Positions 1 to 9,658 are shown, counted from the first letter of the stretch. The stretch is DNA of 64,000 nucleotides from Actinomadura citrea (GCF_013409045.1 NZ_JACCBT010000001.1:2852001-2916000); one strand, 5' to 3'. A program made the numbers and translations. Notes: generated from the sequence alone by a model not told the origin.

Positions 1-1368
1 ATGGACCGGTTCCGCGGCCGGCTGATGTGGCCGATCCGCGACCTGTCCGGCGACGTCATCGGGTTCGGCGCGCGGCGCCTCTTCGAGGACGACGACGGCC
101 CCAAGTACCTGAACACCCCCGAGTCGCCGCTCTTCCACAAGAGCTCGGTGCTGTACGGCGCCGACCTCGCCAAGAAGGAGATCGCGCGGCGGCGGCAGGC
201 CGTGGTGGTCGAGGGCTACACCGACGTGATGGCCTGCCACCTGGCGGGCGTCCCGACGGCCATCGCCACCTGCGGCACGGCGTTCGGCGACGAGCACATC
301 AAGCTGCTGCGCCGCCTGCTGATGGACCAGGACGAGTTCCGCGGCGAAGTGATCTTCACCTTCGACGGCGACGCGGCCGGGCGCAAGGCGGCGCTGCGCG
401 CCTTCGACGACGAGCAGAAGTTCGTCTCCCAGACGTTCGTGGCCGTCCAGCCGGACGGTCTCGACCCGTGCGACCTGCGCATCCGGCACGGCGACGCGGC
501 GGTGCGCGACCTCGTGGCGTCCCGGCTGCCCCTGTTCGAGTTCGCGGTGCGCAGCGCGATCGAGCAGCACGACCTCGACACCGTCGAGGGACGGCTCGGC
601 GCGCTGGACGCGGCCGCGCCGGTCGTCGCCGCCATCAAGGACCGCTCCCGCCGCCACATGTACGCGGTCAACCTGGACCGCTGGCTCGGCATCATGGACG
701 AGCAGTTCGTGCTGCGCCGCGTCCGCGAGCTGGCCAACCGGGCGCACGGCCGCGCGCAGGCGGGGAACGGCCGCGGCCAGAACGGGCACGGGCGCGCGCA
801 GAACGGCAACGGCCGGGCGAACGGCCCGATCGCGGAGAACGGGCGCGACGGCGGCGCGGAGTCCCGGGCGCCGCGGCGCCCCGCGTTCGACCCCACCGAT
901 CCCGAGATCCAGCGCGAGCGCGAGCTGCTGAAACTGGCGGTCCAGCGCCCGGCGCTGCTCGGCACTGCGTTCGACGAGGTCCCGGTCGAGGCGTTCATCG
1001 CGCCCCCGCACACGGCGGTGCGGGCGGTGATCGCCGAAGCGGGCGGCGTCACGGCGGCGGGGAACGCCGCGGAGTGGGTCGCCCTTCTCCTGGAGCGGGC
1101 GCCGAACGACCAGGTCAGGGATCTTCTCACCAAGCTCGGGGTGGAGCCGCTCCGATCCGCCCAGGAATCGGACGACCGTTATGCCGCGGATTTGTTGGCC
1201 AGAATTCAGGAGCGCCAGCTCACGCGGATGATCGCGAACGTGAAATCTAAACTCGGGCGGCTGAATCCGGTCGAGGCGGCCGAGGAGTACAACCGGCTCT
1301 TCGGTGATCTTGTCGCGCTTGAGCAGCAGAGACGGGTGTTGCGGGAGCGAGGGCTTGGGTCGCAATAG
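1..1368 (+). CDS. dnaG: DNA primase DnaG, C-terminal part (5' truncated by window edge)
   Basis: Makes RNA primers at the replication fork. The reading frame is open from the first base and lacks the N-terminal zinc-binding domain, so the true start lies outside the window. The TOPRIM core is visible: VVVEGYTDVM carries the catalytic Glu and FDGDAAGRKA carries the metal-binding DxD. A Gly/Asn/Arg/Ala-rich low-complexity linker (about residues 246-295) leads to a C-terminal helicase-binding region rich in charged helices. The next gene is a sigma factor, an arrangement common in actinobacteria and resembling the old macromolecular-synthesis operon. The family call is certain; the length is unknown. 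Confidence 0.96.
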   Translation: MDRFRGRLMWPIRDLSGDVIGFGARRLFEDDDGPKYLNTPESPLFHKSSVLYGADLAKKEIARRRQAVVVEGYTDVMACHLAGVPTAIATCGTAFGDEHIKLLRRLLMDQDEFRGEVIFTFDGDAAGRKAALRAFDDEQKFVSQTFVAVQPDGLDPCDLRIRHGDAAVRDLVASRLPLFEFAVRSAIEQHDLDTVEGRLGALDAAAPVVAAIKDRSRRHMYAVNLDRWLGIMDEQFVLRRVRELANRAHGRAQAGNGRGQNGHGRAQNGNGRANGPIAENGRDGGAESRAPRRPAFDPTDPEIQRERELLKLAVQRPALLGTAFDEVPVEAFIAPPHTAVRAVIAEAGGVTAAGNAAEWVALLLERAPNDQVRDLLTKLGVEPLRSAQESDDRYAADLLARIQERQLTRMIANVKSKLGRLNPVEAAEEYNRLFGDLVALEQQRRVLRERGLGSQ

Positions 1369-1410
1369 GCGCCCGCCCCGCGAAAATGGGTCCTGTGATC
1401 TAGGCCCCAT

Positions 1411-2586
1411 TTGACGCAGACTGTCTGCGTGGGCCCTTCGGTGCTGCCAAGCGAGGCGCCATCAGTCGATCAGGTGGCGGACCTCGTCGCACGCGGCAGA
1501 GAGCGCGGCGGTGTGACCGTCGAGGACGTCGCTGCCGCGCTCGATCGCTCGGACTTGCCGGACGACTCCCTGGAGAGGGTCGTCCGGATGCTCGCAGAGC
1601 AGGGGGTGGAGGTCCTCGAGTCTCAGCAGGAGACCGAGGACGTCCCGCGAGCGGATGAGGGAGACCTCGGCAAGCGGGCGCCGACGAGCGACCTGGTTCG
1701 GATCTACCTGAGAGAGATCGGTCGCGTACCGCTGCTCACGGCAGAAGATGAGGTAGAACTCGCGAAATCGATCGAGGCGGGACTTTTCGCCGAGGAGAAG
1801 ATGGCGCGCACCGCCGTCCTCGCCCGCGGCGAGCTGCTCGACCTCGAACTGCTCTCCCGCGAGGGGGCGCGGGCGAAGCAACGGCTGATCGAGGCCAATC
1901 TCCGGCTGGTGGTCTCGATCGCCAAACGCTACGTCGGCAGGGGAATGCTGTTCCTCGACCTGATCCAGGAGGGAAATCTCGGACTGATCCGCGCGGTCGA
2001 GAAATTCGACTACACCAAGGGGTTCAAGTTCTCGACCTACGCCACCTGGTGGATCCGGCAGGCGATCACCCGGGCGATCGCCGACCAGGCCCGGACGATC
2101 CGCATCCCGGTGCACATGGTGGAGACGATCAACAAGCTGGTCCGCGTGCAGCGCCAGATGCACCAGGACCTCGGCCGGGAGCCGAGCCCCGAGGAGATCG
2201 GCCTGGAGATGGGCCTGTCGCCCGTCCGGGTCGTGGAGATCCAGCGCATCGCGCAGGAGCCGGTCTCGCTGCAGTCGCCGATCGGCGAGGAGGACTCCGA
2301 CCTCGGCGACTTCATCGAGGACGCCGACGCCGTCGTGCCGATGGAGGCCGCGGCGTTCATCCTGCTGCAGGACCAGCTGGAGGACATCCTCGCCACCCTG
2401 TCGGAACGGGAGCAGCGCATCATCCAGCTGCGCTTCGGCCTGGCCGACGGCCACCCGCGCACCCTGGAGGAGGTGGGGCGCGAGTTCGGCGTGACGAGGG
2501 AGCGGATCCGCCAGATCGAGTCCAAGACGCTGGCGAAGCTGCGCCACCCGTCCCGGGCCCAGATGCTCCGCGAGTACCTGGACTGA
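1411..2586 (+). CDS. RNA polymerase sigma-70 factor, HrdA/RpoD type
   Basis: Directs RNA polymerase to promoters. All core regions are present in order: 1.2 ([16 protein letters not shown]), the region 2 helix ([17 protein letters not shown], then [18 protein letters not shown], which binds the -10 element), region 3, and region 4.2 with the [19 protein letters not shown] helix-turn-helix. The 391-residue length has only a short acidic N terminus, nearer HrdA-like group 2 factors than the longer principal HrdB. It sits about 40 nt after dnaG, as hrdA does in Streptomyces from memory. The start is uncertain: TTG at 1411 is used, but in-frame GTG codons follow at 1429 and 1441 and none has a strong ribosome site. 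Confidence 0.93.
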   Translation: MTQTVCVGPSVLPSEAPSVDQVADLVARGRERGGVTVEDVAAALDRSDLPDDSLERVVRMLAEQGVEVLESQQETEDVPRADEGDLGKRAPTSDLVRIYLREIGRVPLLTAEDEVELAKSIEAGLFAEEKMARTAVLARGELLDLELLSREGARAKQRLIEANLRLVVSIAKRYVGRGMLFLDLIQEGNLGLIRAVEKFDYTKGFKFSTYATWWIRQAITRAIADQARTIRIPVHMVETINKLVRVQRQMHQDLGREPSPEEIGLEMGLSPVRVVEIQRIAQEPVSLQSPIGEEDSDLGDFIEDADAVVPMEAAAFILLQDQLEDILATLSEREQRIIQLRFGLADGHPRTLEEVGREFGVTRERIRQIESKTLAKLRHPSRAQMLREYLD

Positions 2587-2610
2587 GGTGTGGGCCCGGA
2601 CGACGGGGCT

Positions 2611-2637
2611 GCCCTCCCGGCCGTCCGCCGGGAGGGC
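2611..2637 (+). terminator. Hairpin terminator after the sigma factor gene
   Basis: Perfect 11-bp GC stem (GCCCTCCCGGC with its complement) around a 5-nt loop, 24 nt after the stop codon. There is no U-tract, which is usual for high-GC actinobacteria. Confidence 0.65.
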
Positions 2638-2747
2638 GGCCGCAGGTGGCCACCGGTGGCGCCGGGCGTGGCGCCGGCGGCGCGGAGAGATGCGCGTTAC
2701 CGCTGTTACGTCGCATTTCGTCCGGATCGTGTCCTACCGTGGGGACC

Positions 2748-3212
2748 ATGCTGATCGTGACGACTGATGGCGTGGCGGGGTACGAGATCAGGAGCGTGCT
2801 CGGGGAGGTCCTCGGGATGGCCGTCCAAGCCGATCAGGGCGCGGCCCGGCCGCCCGGGCAGGGCGGGAGCAGCGCGACGTTCCGGGTGACGGGGGAGCAG
2901 CCGGGCGTCGGCCTGGCCGCGGCGCGCCGCGAGGCGGTGGACAGGCTCGGCGAGGAGGCCCGCCGCAAGGGCGCGAACACGGTGGTGGGCATGAGGTTCG
3001 ACACCGCCGTGACCGGCGGCGGCATCGAGGTGTGCGCGTACGGGACGGCCGTCTGGGCGGAGCCCGCGGCCCAGCAGCGCGAGCAGGCGCCCCAGCACCA
3101 GCAGCGGCCGCAGCACCCGGGGCACCTGCCCCCGTACGGCGACCCGCAGGCCGGCGGCCCGCCGATGGCCGCCCGCAACCTCACGATGGGCCTGCACGAC
3201 CGCCCGCGCTGA
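2748..3212 (+). CDS. UPF0145 (YbjQ-type) domain protein
   Basis: 154 residues. The first ~105 residues match the YbjQ/UPF0145 small-domain family, including the conserved late segment KGANTVVGMRFDTA. The family has been described as putative heavy-metal-binding, but its function is not established. The remainder is a Gln/His/Pro-rich tail (HQQRPQHPGHLPPYG) likely to be disordered and possibly metal-coordinating. ATG 2748 is used because the family homology begins there; the frame stays open further upstream but overlaps the sigma gene. It lies just upstream of the iron-uptake genes but is separated from them by an iron box, so it is probably not in their operon. Confidence 0.8.
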   Translation: MLIVTTDGVAGYEIRSVLGEVLGMAVQADQGAARPPGQGGSSATFRVTGEQPGVGLAAARREAVDRLGEEARRKGANTVVGMRFDTAVTGGGIEVCAYGTAVWAEPAAQQREQAPQHQQRPQHPGHLPPYGDPQAGGPPMAARNLTMGLHDRPR

Positions 3213-3296
3213 GGTGGCCCGCGCCGCGGTCTCCCGGCGTGGGATGACTCACTGTCTCCCGCCCCACTTGACGTGCTGAGGTTAGCTTTCGCTAAT

Positions 3297-3312
3297 TTAG
3301 GTAAGCCTAACC
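3297..3312. promoter_or_regulatory. DtxR/IdeR-like iron box upstream of efeO
   Basis: TTAGGTAAGCCTAACC agrees at 14 of 16 positions with the DtxR/IdeR consensus TTAGGTTAGGCTAACCTAA. A weaker related element (GGTTAGCTTTCGCTAAT) lies about 18 nt upstream. It is placed 24 nt before the efeO start, so iron-replete repression is expected. Confidence 0.75.
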
Positions 3313-3336
3313 ATTTGTACGTTCCTGGAGACCCTG

Positions 3337-4470
3337 ATGCGTCCTGTGTCCGTCCTCGCGCTCGCCGGCGCCGCCGCGGTGTCGATGTCCCTTCTGACGG
3401 CGTGCGGCGGTGACGGGGACGAGGCGGGCGCGGCGGACGCCATCGCCGTGACGGCCACCGACGACGCCTGCGAGGTCGCCAAGACCGAGCTCCCCGCGGG
3501 CAAGACCACCTTCAAGGTCGCCAACGAGGGCTCCAAGGTCAACGAGTTCGAGGTGCTCAAGCCGGACGGCAAGATCCTCGCCGAGCGGGAGAACATCGGC
3601 CCCGGCACCAGCGTCGACTTCGTCGTGAACCTGCCCGCCGGCCGGTACAAGCTGCTGTGCAGCGCCGGGCAGACCGGCAAGGGCCCGTCCCAGGACGTCA
3701 CGGTCACCGGCGGCGCCGCCGGTGGCGCGGACCCGCGCCTGAGCAAGGCCGCGGCCGACTACAAGGCCTTCGTCATCGTCCAGACCGACGACACGATCGC
3801 CAAGACGAAGAAGTTCGTGGACGCGGTGAAGGCCGGCGACGTCGAGAAGGCCAAGGAGCTGTACGCGCCGTCCCGCGTCGGCTGGGAGACGATCGAGCCC
3901 GTCGCCGAGAAGTTCGGCGACCTCGACCCCAAGGTCGACGCGCGCGAGGCCGACCTCAAGCCGGAGGAGAAGAAGGACTGGTCCGGCTGGCACCTGCTGG
4001 AGAAGGCCCTCTGGAAGGACGGCTCCGTCAAGGGCAAGGAGAAGTACGGCGACCAGCTGCTGGCGGACCTCGGCACCCTGAAGTCGCGGCTGCCCGGCCT
4101 CACCCTGGACCCGGTCAACGACATGGCGGGCGGCGCGAAGGAGCTGCTGGACGAGGTCGCCACCGGCAAGGTCACCGGCGAGGAGGAGGCGTTCAGCCAC
4201 ACCGACCTCGTCGACTTCAAGGCCAACGTGGACGGCGCCAGGAAGATCTACGATCTGCTCAAGCCGGTCGTCCAGGAGCGGGACGCGCAGCTCGCGAAGG
4301 ACCTCGACGACAACTTCGCGAGCGTCGAGACGCTGCTGAAGAAGCACGAGAAGGGCGACGGCTACGTCTCCTACGACAAGGTCGGCGAGGACGAGCGCAA
4401 GGAGCTCGCCGACGCCGTGAACGCTCTGGGCGAGCCCCTGTCCAGGCTCGCCGCCGCCGTCGCGAAGTGA
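3337..4470 (+). CDS. efeO: Iron uptake lipoprotein EfeO (cupredoxin + M75 domain)
   Basis: Extracytoplasmic iron-binding component of the EfeUOB-type system. It has a lipoprotein signal peptide with a lipobox ending LLTAC, an N-terminal cupredoxin-like domain (about residues 35-125), then an all-helical imelysin/M75 domain. The family HxxE metal motif is H219-L-L-E222 in GWHLLEKALW. The 377 residues fit full-length EfeO. A DtxR-like box sits just upstream and efeB follows after 26 nt, so the two are likely co-transcribed. No efeU permease gene is adjacent, which is unusual for this system. Confidence 0.93.
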   Translation: MRPVSVLALAGAAAVSMSLLTACGGDGDEAGAADAIAVTATDDACEVAKTELPAGKTTFKVANEGSKVNEFEVLKPDGKILAERENIGPGTSVDFVVNLPAGRYKLLCSAGQTGKGPSQDVTVTGGAAGGADPRLSKAAADYKAFVIVQTDDTIAKTKKFVDAVKAGDVEKAKELYAPSRVGWETIEPVAEKFGDLDPKVDAREADLKPEEKKDWSGWHLLEKALWKDGSVKGKEKYGDQLLADLGTLKSRLPGLTLDPVNDMAGGAKELLDEVATGKVTGEEEAFSHTDLVDFKANVDGARKIYDLLKPVVQERDAQLAKDLDDNFASVETLLKKHEKGDGYVSYDKVGEDERKELADAVNALGEPLSRLAAAVAK

Positions 4471-4496
4471 TCCCGAGCGAGAGGAACCGCAGCGTC

Positions 4497-5741
4497 ATGA
4501 CGGGCGAAGGGACGCAGGAGCGGTCGGGCATGTCCCGGCGGCGGATGCTGGGGTTCTCCGGCGCGAGCCTGCTCGTCGGGGCCGCCGCCGGGGCCGGCCT
4601 CGACCGGGTCGCCTCCGCCGAGGAGGACGACGGCGCGGGCGACGCGATCGTCTTCCACGGCGCGCACCAGGCGGGCATCGCCACCCCGGTGCAGGACCGG
4701 CTGCACTTCGCGGCGTTCGACGTGACGACGGGCGACCGCGACCGGCTCGTGCGGATGCTGAAGGAGTGGACGGCCGCGGCCGCCGCCATGACCGCGGGCC
4801 GGCCCGTCGGCGACGGCGCGGTCGGCGGCCCCTCGGTCGCGCCGCCCGACGACACCGGCGAGGCGCTCGGGCTGCCGCCGTCCCGGCTCACGCTGACGAT
4901 CGGCTTCGGCCCCTCGCTGTTCGAGAAGGACGGCAAGGACCGGTTCGGCGTCAGGGCGCGCCGTCCCGCCGCCCTGGTCGACCTGCCGCACTTCCCCGGC
5001 GACAACCTCGACCCGGCCCGCAGCGGCGGCGACATCGCCGTCCAGGCCTGCGCGGACGACCCGCAGGTCGCGGTGCACGCCATCCGGAACCTGGCGCGCA
5101 TCGGGTTCGGCGTGGTCGCGGTCCGCTGGTCCCAGCTCGGCTTCGGCAAGACGTCCTCGACGACGCCGGACGCGCAGACCCCGCGCAACCTGTTCGGGTT
5201 CAAGGACGGCACCGAGAACATCGCCGGAACCGAGGGGGACCTGCTCGACCGCCACGTGTGGGCGGCGGGGGGCGACGGGGCCGACTGGATGGCGGGCGGC
5301 TCCTATCTCGTCGCCCGCCGCATCCGGATGCACATCGAGACCTGGGACCGGACGTCGCTGCGCGAGCAGGAGGACATCTTCGGGCGGAGCAAGGGCGAGG
5401 GGGCGCCGGTGGGGCTGAAGAAGGAGCGCGACAAGCCCGTCCTGCCCCGGATGAAGCCCGATGCGCACGTGCGGCTCGCCCACCCCGACTCCAACCAGGG
5501 GACGCGCATCCTCCGGCGGGGCTACTCGTTCACCGACGGGTCGGACGGCCTCGGCCGGCTGGAGGCGGGCCTGTTCTTCATCGCCTTCCAGCGCGACCCG
5601 CGGACGGGCTTCATCCGCGTCCAGAACTCGCTGGCCACCGACGCGCTGAACGAGTACATCCAGCACGTCGGGTCCGGCGTCTTCGCGTGCCCGCCGGGCG
5701 TCCGTGAGGACGGCTACTGGGGCGAGACCCTCTTCGCCTGA
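4497..5741 (+). CDS. efeB: Dyp-type heme peroxidase EfeB (Tat substrate)
   Basis: Deferrochelatase/peroxidase partner of EfeO, exported folded by Tat. The N terminus carries a twin-arginine motif (SRRRMLGFSGASLLVGAA). The dye-decolorising peroxidase hallmark GxxDG is in FGFKDGTENIAG, with D237 as the catalytic Asp, and the proximal-His segment HVRLAHPDSNQGTRILRRGY follows. The ATG at 4497 has GAGAGG upstream; an internal Met at residue 14 just before the RR motif is an alternative. It shares the efeO promoter and iron box. The next gene is convergent, with a 12-nt gap. Confidence 0.94.
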   Translation: MTGEGTQERSGMSRRRMLGFSGASLLVGAAAGAGLDRVASAEEDDGAGDAIVFHGAHQAGIATPVQDRLHFAAFDVTTGDRDRLVRMLKEWTAAAAAMTAGRPVGDGAVGGPSVAPPDDTGEALGLPPSRLTLTIGFGPSLFEKDGKDRFGVRARRPAALVDLPHFPGDNLDPARSGGDIAVQACADDPQVAVHAIRNLARIGFGVVAVRWSQLGFGKTSSTTPDAQTPRNLFGFKDGTENIAGTEGDLLDRHVWAAGGDGADWMAGGSYLVARRIRMHIETWDRTSLREQEDIFGRSKGEGAPVGLKKERDKPVLPRMKPDAHVRLAHPDSNQGTRILRRGYSFTDGSDGLGRLEAGLFFIAFQRDPRTGFIRVQNSLATDALNEYIQHVGSGVFACPPGVREDGYWGETLFA

Positions 5742-5753
5742 CGGGCTTTCGGT

Positions 5754-7004
5754 CTACCCCTGCTGGGCGCGCTCCGAGCGAATCCGCGCCACCACGTCGC
5801 CGGCGGCCATCCTGATGGACTCCAGCTCCTGCAGGTAGGCCCAGTAGTCGGGGTGGGCGCCGGTGAGCCGCCGCGGCGCCCGCTCCAGCCGCTCGACGAG
5901 GGAGTCGAGCACGCGGGCGTGCTGGGCCGGGGGCCCGCCCGGCTGCGCCATGGCGAGCCGCTGGGCGTCGCGCACCGCGAACCGGACGCCCTCGACGGGC
6001 CTGGCCGGGTCCTCGGCGACCGCCTTCAGCTCCTCCGCCCGCCCGGTGACCTGCCCGGCGCGGCGGTCGGCCGCGTTCAGCTCGGTGCGCGCGGCGGTGA
6101 GGGCCTGCTGCGCCTGCCTCCACTCGGCGCGGCCCGCGTGCGCGGACGCCTCGTTCAGCCGCTCGCGGGCCCGGGTGACGGCCGCCTCGATCGACTCGGG
6201 GGCGCCCTTGAGGTCCTGCCAGCACGCCTGCGAGTAGCCGCGCACGAGAATCCGCATCGCCTCCTGGACGGGCCCCGTGCGGTTCGCGACGGCGTCGGCC
6301 CGCGTCCGGACGGAGGAGAGCGAGTCGCGGACCTTCTGCGCCTGCCGGGGCAGTTCCGCGGCGGCCTCCCGCGCCCGCTCGGCGAGGTCGCGGACCTCGT
6401 CGGCCTTGCGGATGGCGCCGTCGAGGCCGAGCCCGCCGAGCCCCTGGGAGCCGAGCTGCGCGAGGACCTGCTTGGCGCGGTCCAGCTCCTCCTCCGGGTC
6501 GGTGGCGTCCATACCGGCCGCCCTGGCCGCGGCCAAGGCGGCGTCGGCGGCGGCCACGGCGTCGCGGGCGGCGGTGAGGCGGGGCGGGAGCTGGTCGAGC
6601 GCGGACTCCAGCCGGGCCATCTGCGGGGCGAGGCGCTCGGCGAAGCCGTTCAGGTCCCCCGTGATCTTCTGGAGCCGCTCGGTGGAGGCGACGAACGCGC
6701 GGCGCGCGGAGTCGTACTCGGCCGGTGACCGATCCCGGTCATCGAGGTCGTGGGCGTCCAGGACGGAGATGTAGGCCACCGAGGCGGCGTCGGCGGCCTC
6801 GGCGAGCCGGGTGAACTCGCGGCGGGCGGGCTCGGCGGCCCTGGCGTCCAGGTCCTCGAACACGGTGACGCGCCCGTTGATGTACTTCTGTGCCTGGTCC
6901 ATGTCGTAGAAGGCGGCCGCTGCCGCCTCCCTCGCCTCGACGGCGCCGGCCGCCGCCTGTGCCCCGCGGCCGCCCCGGCGGCGCTGGTCGCCCGGTCCCC
7001 GCAA
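5754..7004 (-). CDS. Coiled-coil protein divergent from the Ter locus
   Basis: About 416 residues, mostly Ala/Glu/Arg-rich helix with heptad-like stretches, hence a predicted coiled-coil protein. No signal peptide, membrane helix or catalytic motif is visible. The ending is more distinctive (HPDYWAYLQELESIR). The frame is open to an ATG at 7061, but that start has no ribosome site; TTG 7004 has GGGAGG at good spacing and is preferred. It is transcribed away from the first terD gene. The position suggests a role with the Ter proteins, but that is inference only and no function is claimed. Confidence 0.7.
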   Translation of the reverse strand: MRGPGDQRRRGGRGAQAAAGAVEAREAAAAAFYDMDQAQKYINGRVTVFEDLDARAAEPARREFTRLAEAADAASVAYISVLDAHDLDDRDRSPAEYDSARRAFVASTERLQKITGDLNGFAERLAPQMARLESALDQLPPRLTAARDAVAAADAALAAARAAGMDATDPEEELDRAKQVLAQLGSQGLGGLGLDGAIRKADEVRDLAERAREAAAELPRQAQKVRDSLSSVRTRADAVANRTGPVQEAMRILVRGYSQACWQDLKGAPESIEAAVTRARERLNEASAHAGRAEWRQAQQALTAARTELNAADRRAGQVTGRAEELKAVAEDPARPVEGVRFAVRDAQRLAMAQPGGPPAQHARVLDSLVERLERAPRRLTGAHPDYWAYLQELESIRMAAGDVVARIRSERAQQG

Positions 7005-7224
7005 CGCAGCCTCCCTTCGTCCGCCCCCCAGTCTGGCGCAACCGGCCCGGGTTTCGTCCATGCGCGGGGGCGGCCGGGTGCGGGACGGCGGCCGGGTGGC
7101 GACCGAATCACAAAGATTGTCGTCATCCCTTCATAAAGGATGGAACGGATAGCATCGCTGCAACGTCGATAAGGCTGGGCGCCCCATCGGCGTCCGATCC
7201 GTCATGCGATCTTGGAGGCCCATC

Positions 7225-7800
7225 GTGCCCGTCAGCCTGAGCAAAGGCGGCAACGTCTCGCTCACCAAGCAGGCCCCCGGCCTGTCCGCGGTGACCGTCG
7301 GTCTCGGCTGGGACCTCCGCACGACGACCGGGACCGATTTCGACCTCGACGCCTCCGCCATGGTCCTGGACACCTCCGGAAAGATCATTACCGACCAGCA
7401 CTTCGTCTTCTTCAACAATCTGCGCACGCCGGACGGCGCGGTCGAGCACACCGGCGACAACACCACCGGCGCGGGCGAGGGCGACGACGAGCAGCTCAAG
7501 GTCAACTTCGGCGCGATGCCCGCCACGGCCGAACGGGTCGCGTTCGCCGTGTCGATCTACGACGCCGACAGCCGCGGGCAGAACTTCGGGCAGGTCCGCA
7601 ACGCCTACATCCGGGTGCTGAACCAGGCTGACGGCGCGGAGATGGCGCGCTACGACCTGACCGAGGACGCGTCCATGGAGACCGCCATGGTGTTCGGCGA
7701 GCTGTACCGCAACGGGACGGAATGGAAGTTCAGGGCGGTGGGCCAGGGGTACGCGTCGGGCCTGGCCGGCATCGCTGCCGACTTCGGCGTCAACATCTGA
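7225..7800 (+). CDS. terD: TerD-family calcium-binding stress protein (copy 1)
   Basis: Ter stress-response protein of the TerD/CAPB fold, normally cytoplasmic and linked to tellurite, phage and oxidative stress. Both Ca2+-site regions are visible: [11 protein letters not shown] near residue 45 and the acidic GEGDDEQ loop near residue 90, with the family ending [17 protein letters not shown]. The start is GTG 7225, preceded by GGAGG at 7214-7218 with 6-nt spacing, giving 191 residues, the usual family length. Very similar to the next gene, so the pair is a tandem duplication. Confidence 0.94.
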   Translation: MPVSLSKGGNVSLTKQAPGLSAVTVGLGWDLRTTTGTDFDLDASAMVLDTSGKIITDQHFVFFNNLRTPDGAVEHTGDNTTGAGEGDDEQLKVNFGAMPATAERVAFAVSIYDADSRGQNFGQVRNAYIRVLNQADGAEMARYDLTEDASMETAMVFGELYRNGTEWKFRAVGQGYASGLAGIAADFGVNI

Positions 7801-7840
7801 ACAGTCTGAACAGTCCGGACAGGAAGGGAGTAGCCCGCAC

Positions 7841-8419
7841 ATGGGGGTTTCACTCGCCAAGGGCGGCAACGTCTCGCTGACGAAGGCCGCGCCGAACCTC
7901 ACCGCGGTCACCGTCGGCCTCGGCTGGGACGTGCGCGCCACCACCGGCGCCGACTTCGACCTGGACGCCTCGGCGCTGATGCTGGCGAGCACCGGCAAGG
8001 TCATGTCGGACCAGCACTTCGTCTTCTTCAACAACCTGCGCAGCCCGGACGGCTCGGTGGAGCACACCGGCGACAACCTGACCGGTGAGGGCGAGGGCGA
8101 CGACGAGTCGATCAACGTCGACCTCACGGCGGTGCCGGCCGAGTGCGAGCGCGTCGTGTTCCCGGTGTCGATCTACGACGCCGACAACCGGCAGCAGAGC
8201 TTCGGGCAGGTCCGCAACGCCTTCATCCGGATCGTCAACCGGAACGACGGCAACGAGCTCGCGCGCTTCGACCTCACCGAGGACGCCTCCACCGAGACCG
8301 CCATGGTCTTCGGCGAGCTCTACCGGCACAGCGGCGAATGGAAGTTCAGGGCCGTCGGACAGGGGTACGCCTCCGGTCTGGCGGGCATCGCGATGGACTT
8401 CGGCGTCAACGTCGGCTGA
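7841..8419 (+). CDS. terD: TerD-family calcium-binding stress protein (copy 2)
   Basis: 192 residues, with strong identity to the upstream TerD over its whole length. The Ca2+-binding acidic stretches ([11 protein letters not shown] and [10 protein letters not shown]) are intact. It lies 40 nt after copy 1 with a GGAAGGGAG ribosome site, so the two are likely co-transcribed. Copies differ mainly in surface residues, so either could form hetero-oligomers or respond to different signals; this cannot be decided from sequence. Confidence 0.95.
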   Translation: MGVSLAKGGNVSLTKAAPNLTAVTVGLGWDVRATTGADFDLDASALMLASTGKVMSDQHFVFFNNLRSPDGSVEHTGDNLTGEGEGDDESINVDLTAVPAECERVVFPVSIYDADNRQQSFGQVRNAFIRIVNRNDGNELARFDLTEDASTETAMVFGELYRHSGEWKFRAVGQGYASGLAGIAMDFGVNVG

Positions 8420-8479
8420 CCGCCGGCGCCCCCGCATCCCGGCCGCTCCGCCCGGCCGCCCTCTAGCAGAAATACGCGC

Positions 8480-9607
8480 ATGATTCTTCGCACCTTCGGG
8501 TGGTCCTTCGGCGTCACGGTCGTCGGCCTGCTCATCGCCCTGCTCTACGACGGGGCGACCGGGCTCGCCCTGGTCGCCGTGCTGGCCGTCCTCGAGGTCT
8601 CGCTGTCGTTCGACAACGCCGTGGTGAACGCCAAGGTGCTCGACAGGATGAGCGCCTTCTGGCAGAAGATCTTCCTCACCGTCGGCATCGCGATCGCGGT
8701 GTTCGGCATGCGGCTGGTCTTCCCCCTGCTGATCGTGGGGATCACGGCCAAGCTGAGCCCGGTCGAGGCGTTCGACCTCGCCCTCAACGACTCGCACCGC
8801 TACCACGAGCTGATGAACGACGCCTACCCGATGATCGCGGCGTTCGGCGGCATGTTCCTGATGATGCTGTTCCTGGACTTCGTGTTCGAGGAGCGCGCCG
8901 ACAAGTGGCTGCCGTGGCTGGAGCGGCCGCTCGCCCGCATCGGCAAGCTGGACCAGCTGTCGGTCGTGGTGGCGGGCGGCTCGCTGGCGCTCGTGGCGTG
9001 GCTGTCGGCCTCCGACCCGGGCAGCGTCATGATCGCGGGCGTGCTCGGGATGGTGACCTACATCCTGGTCAACGGGCTCGGCGAGCTGTTCTCCGAGGCG
9101 ACCGAGGACGAGGAAGACGAAGAGGGCGAAGAGGAAGGCGCGGAGGCCGGGAAGGGCGGCGGGCGGTCCGGGCCGAGCTCCCTGGCCCTCGCCACGGGCA
9201 AGGCGGGATTCTTCCTCTTCCTGTACCTGGAGGTGCTGGACGCCTCGTTCAGCTTCGACGGCGTCATCGGCGCCTTCGCGATCAGCACCGACCCGATCGT
9301 CATCGCGCTGGGCCTCGGCATCGGCGCCATGTACATCCGGTCGCTGACGGTGTTCCTGGTCCGCAAGGGCACCCTGCACGAGTACGTCTACCTGGAGCAC
9401 GGCGCGCACTGGGCGATCGGCGCCCTGGCGGTCTGCATGCTGGTGAGCATCGGCCACCACGTTCCCGAGTGGATCACCGGCGGGCTCGGCGCCGGGCTGA
9501 TCATCGCCGCGTTCGTCAGCTCCGTCGTCCGCAACCGCAACCAGGACGGGGACTCTCCCGACTCGGCGGCGGGCGGCGGGCGGCCGCTGCACTCCAGCCA
9601 GGTCTGA
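8480..9607 (+). CDS. DUF475/TerC-like integral membrane protein
   Basis: 375-residue polytopic membrane protein with about 8-9 hydrophobic helices. The TerC-superfamily acidic signatures occur twice: EVSLSFDNAVVNAKVL near residue 40 and EVLDASFSFDGVIGAF near residue 255. In TerC proteins such acidic intramembrane motifs are linked to metal ion handling. A Glu/Asp/Gly-rich cytoplasmic loop (about residues 210-235) separates the halves. It lies between terD copies 2 and 3, matching the known partnership of TerC-like membrane proteins with TerD proteins in a membrane-linked metal-sensing complex. Start ATG 8480. Confidence 0.9.
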   Translation: MILRTFGWSFGVTVVGLLIALLYDGATGLALVAVLAVLEVSLSFDNAVVNAKVLDRMSAFWQKIFLTVGIAIAVFGMRLVFPLLIVGITAKLSPVEAFDLALNDSHRYHELMNDAYPMIAAFGGMFLMMLFLDFVFEERADKWLPWLERPLARIGKLDQLSVVVAGGSLALVAWLSASDPGSVMIAGVLGMVTYILVNGLGELFSEATEDEEDEEGEEEGAEAGKGGGRSGPSSLALATGKAGFFLFLYLEVLDASFSFDGVIGAFAISTDPIVIALGLGIGAMYIRSLTVFLVRKGTLHEYVYLEHGAHWAIGALAVCMLVSIGHHVPEWITGGLGAGLIIAAFVSSVVRNRNQDGDSPDSAAGGGRPLHSSQV

Positions 9608-9658
9608 CCGGCGTAACCGCGACCCCGCGACACACATCGATCACTGGAGGAGCCGACG

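Noticed and set aside
1..1368. ATG at base 1 as the true start of DnaG
   Set aside because: The zinc-binding domain is missing and the frame is open at the edge, so the ATG is internal.
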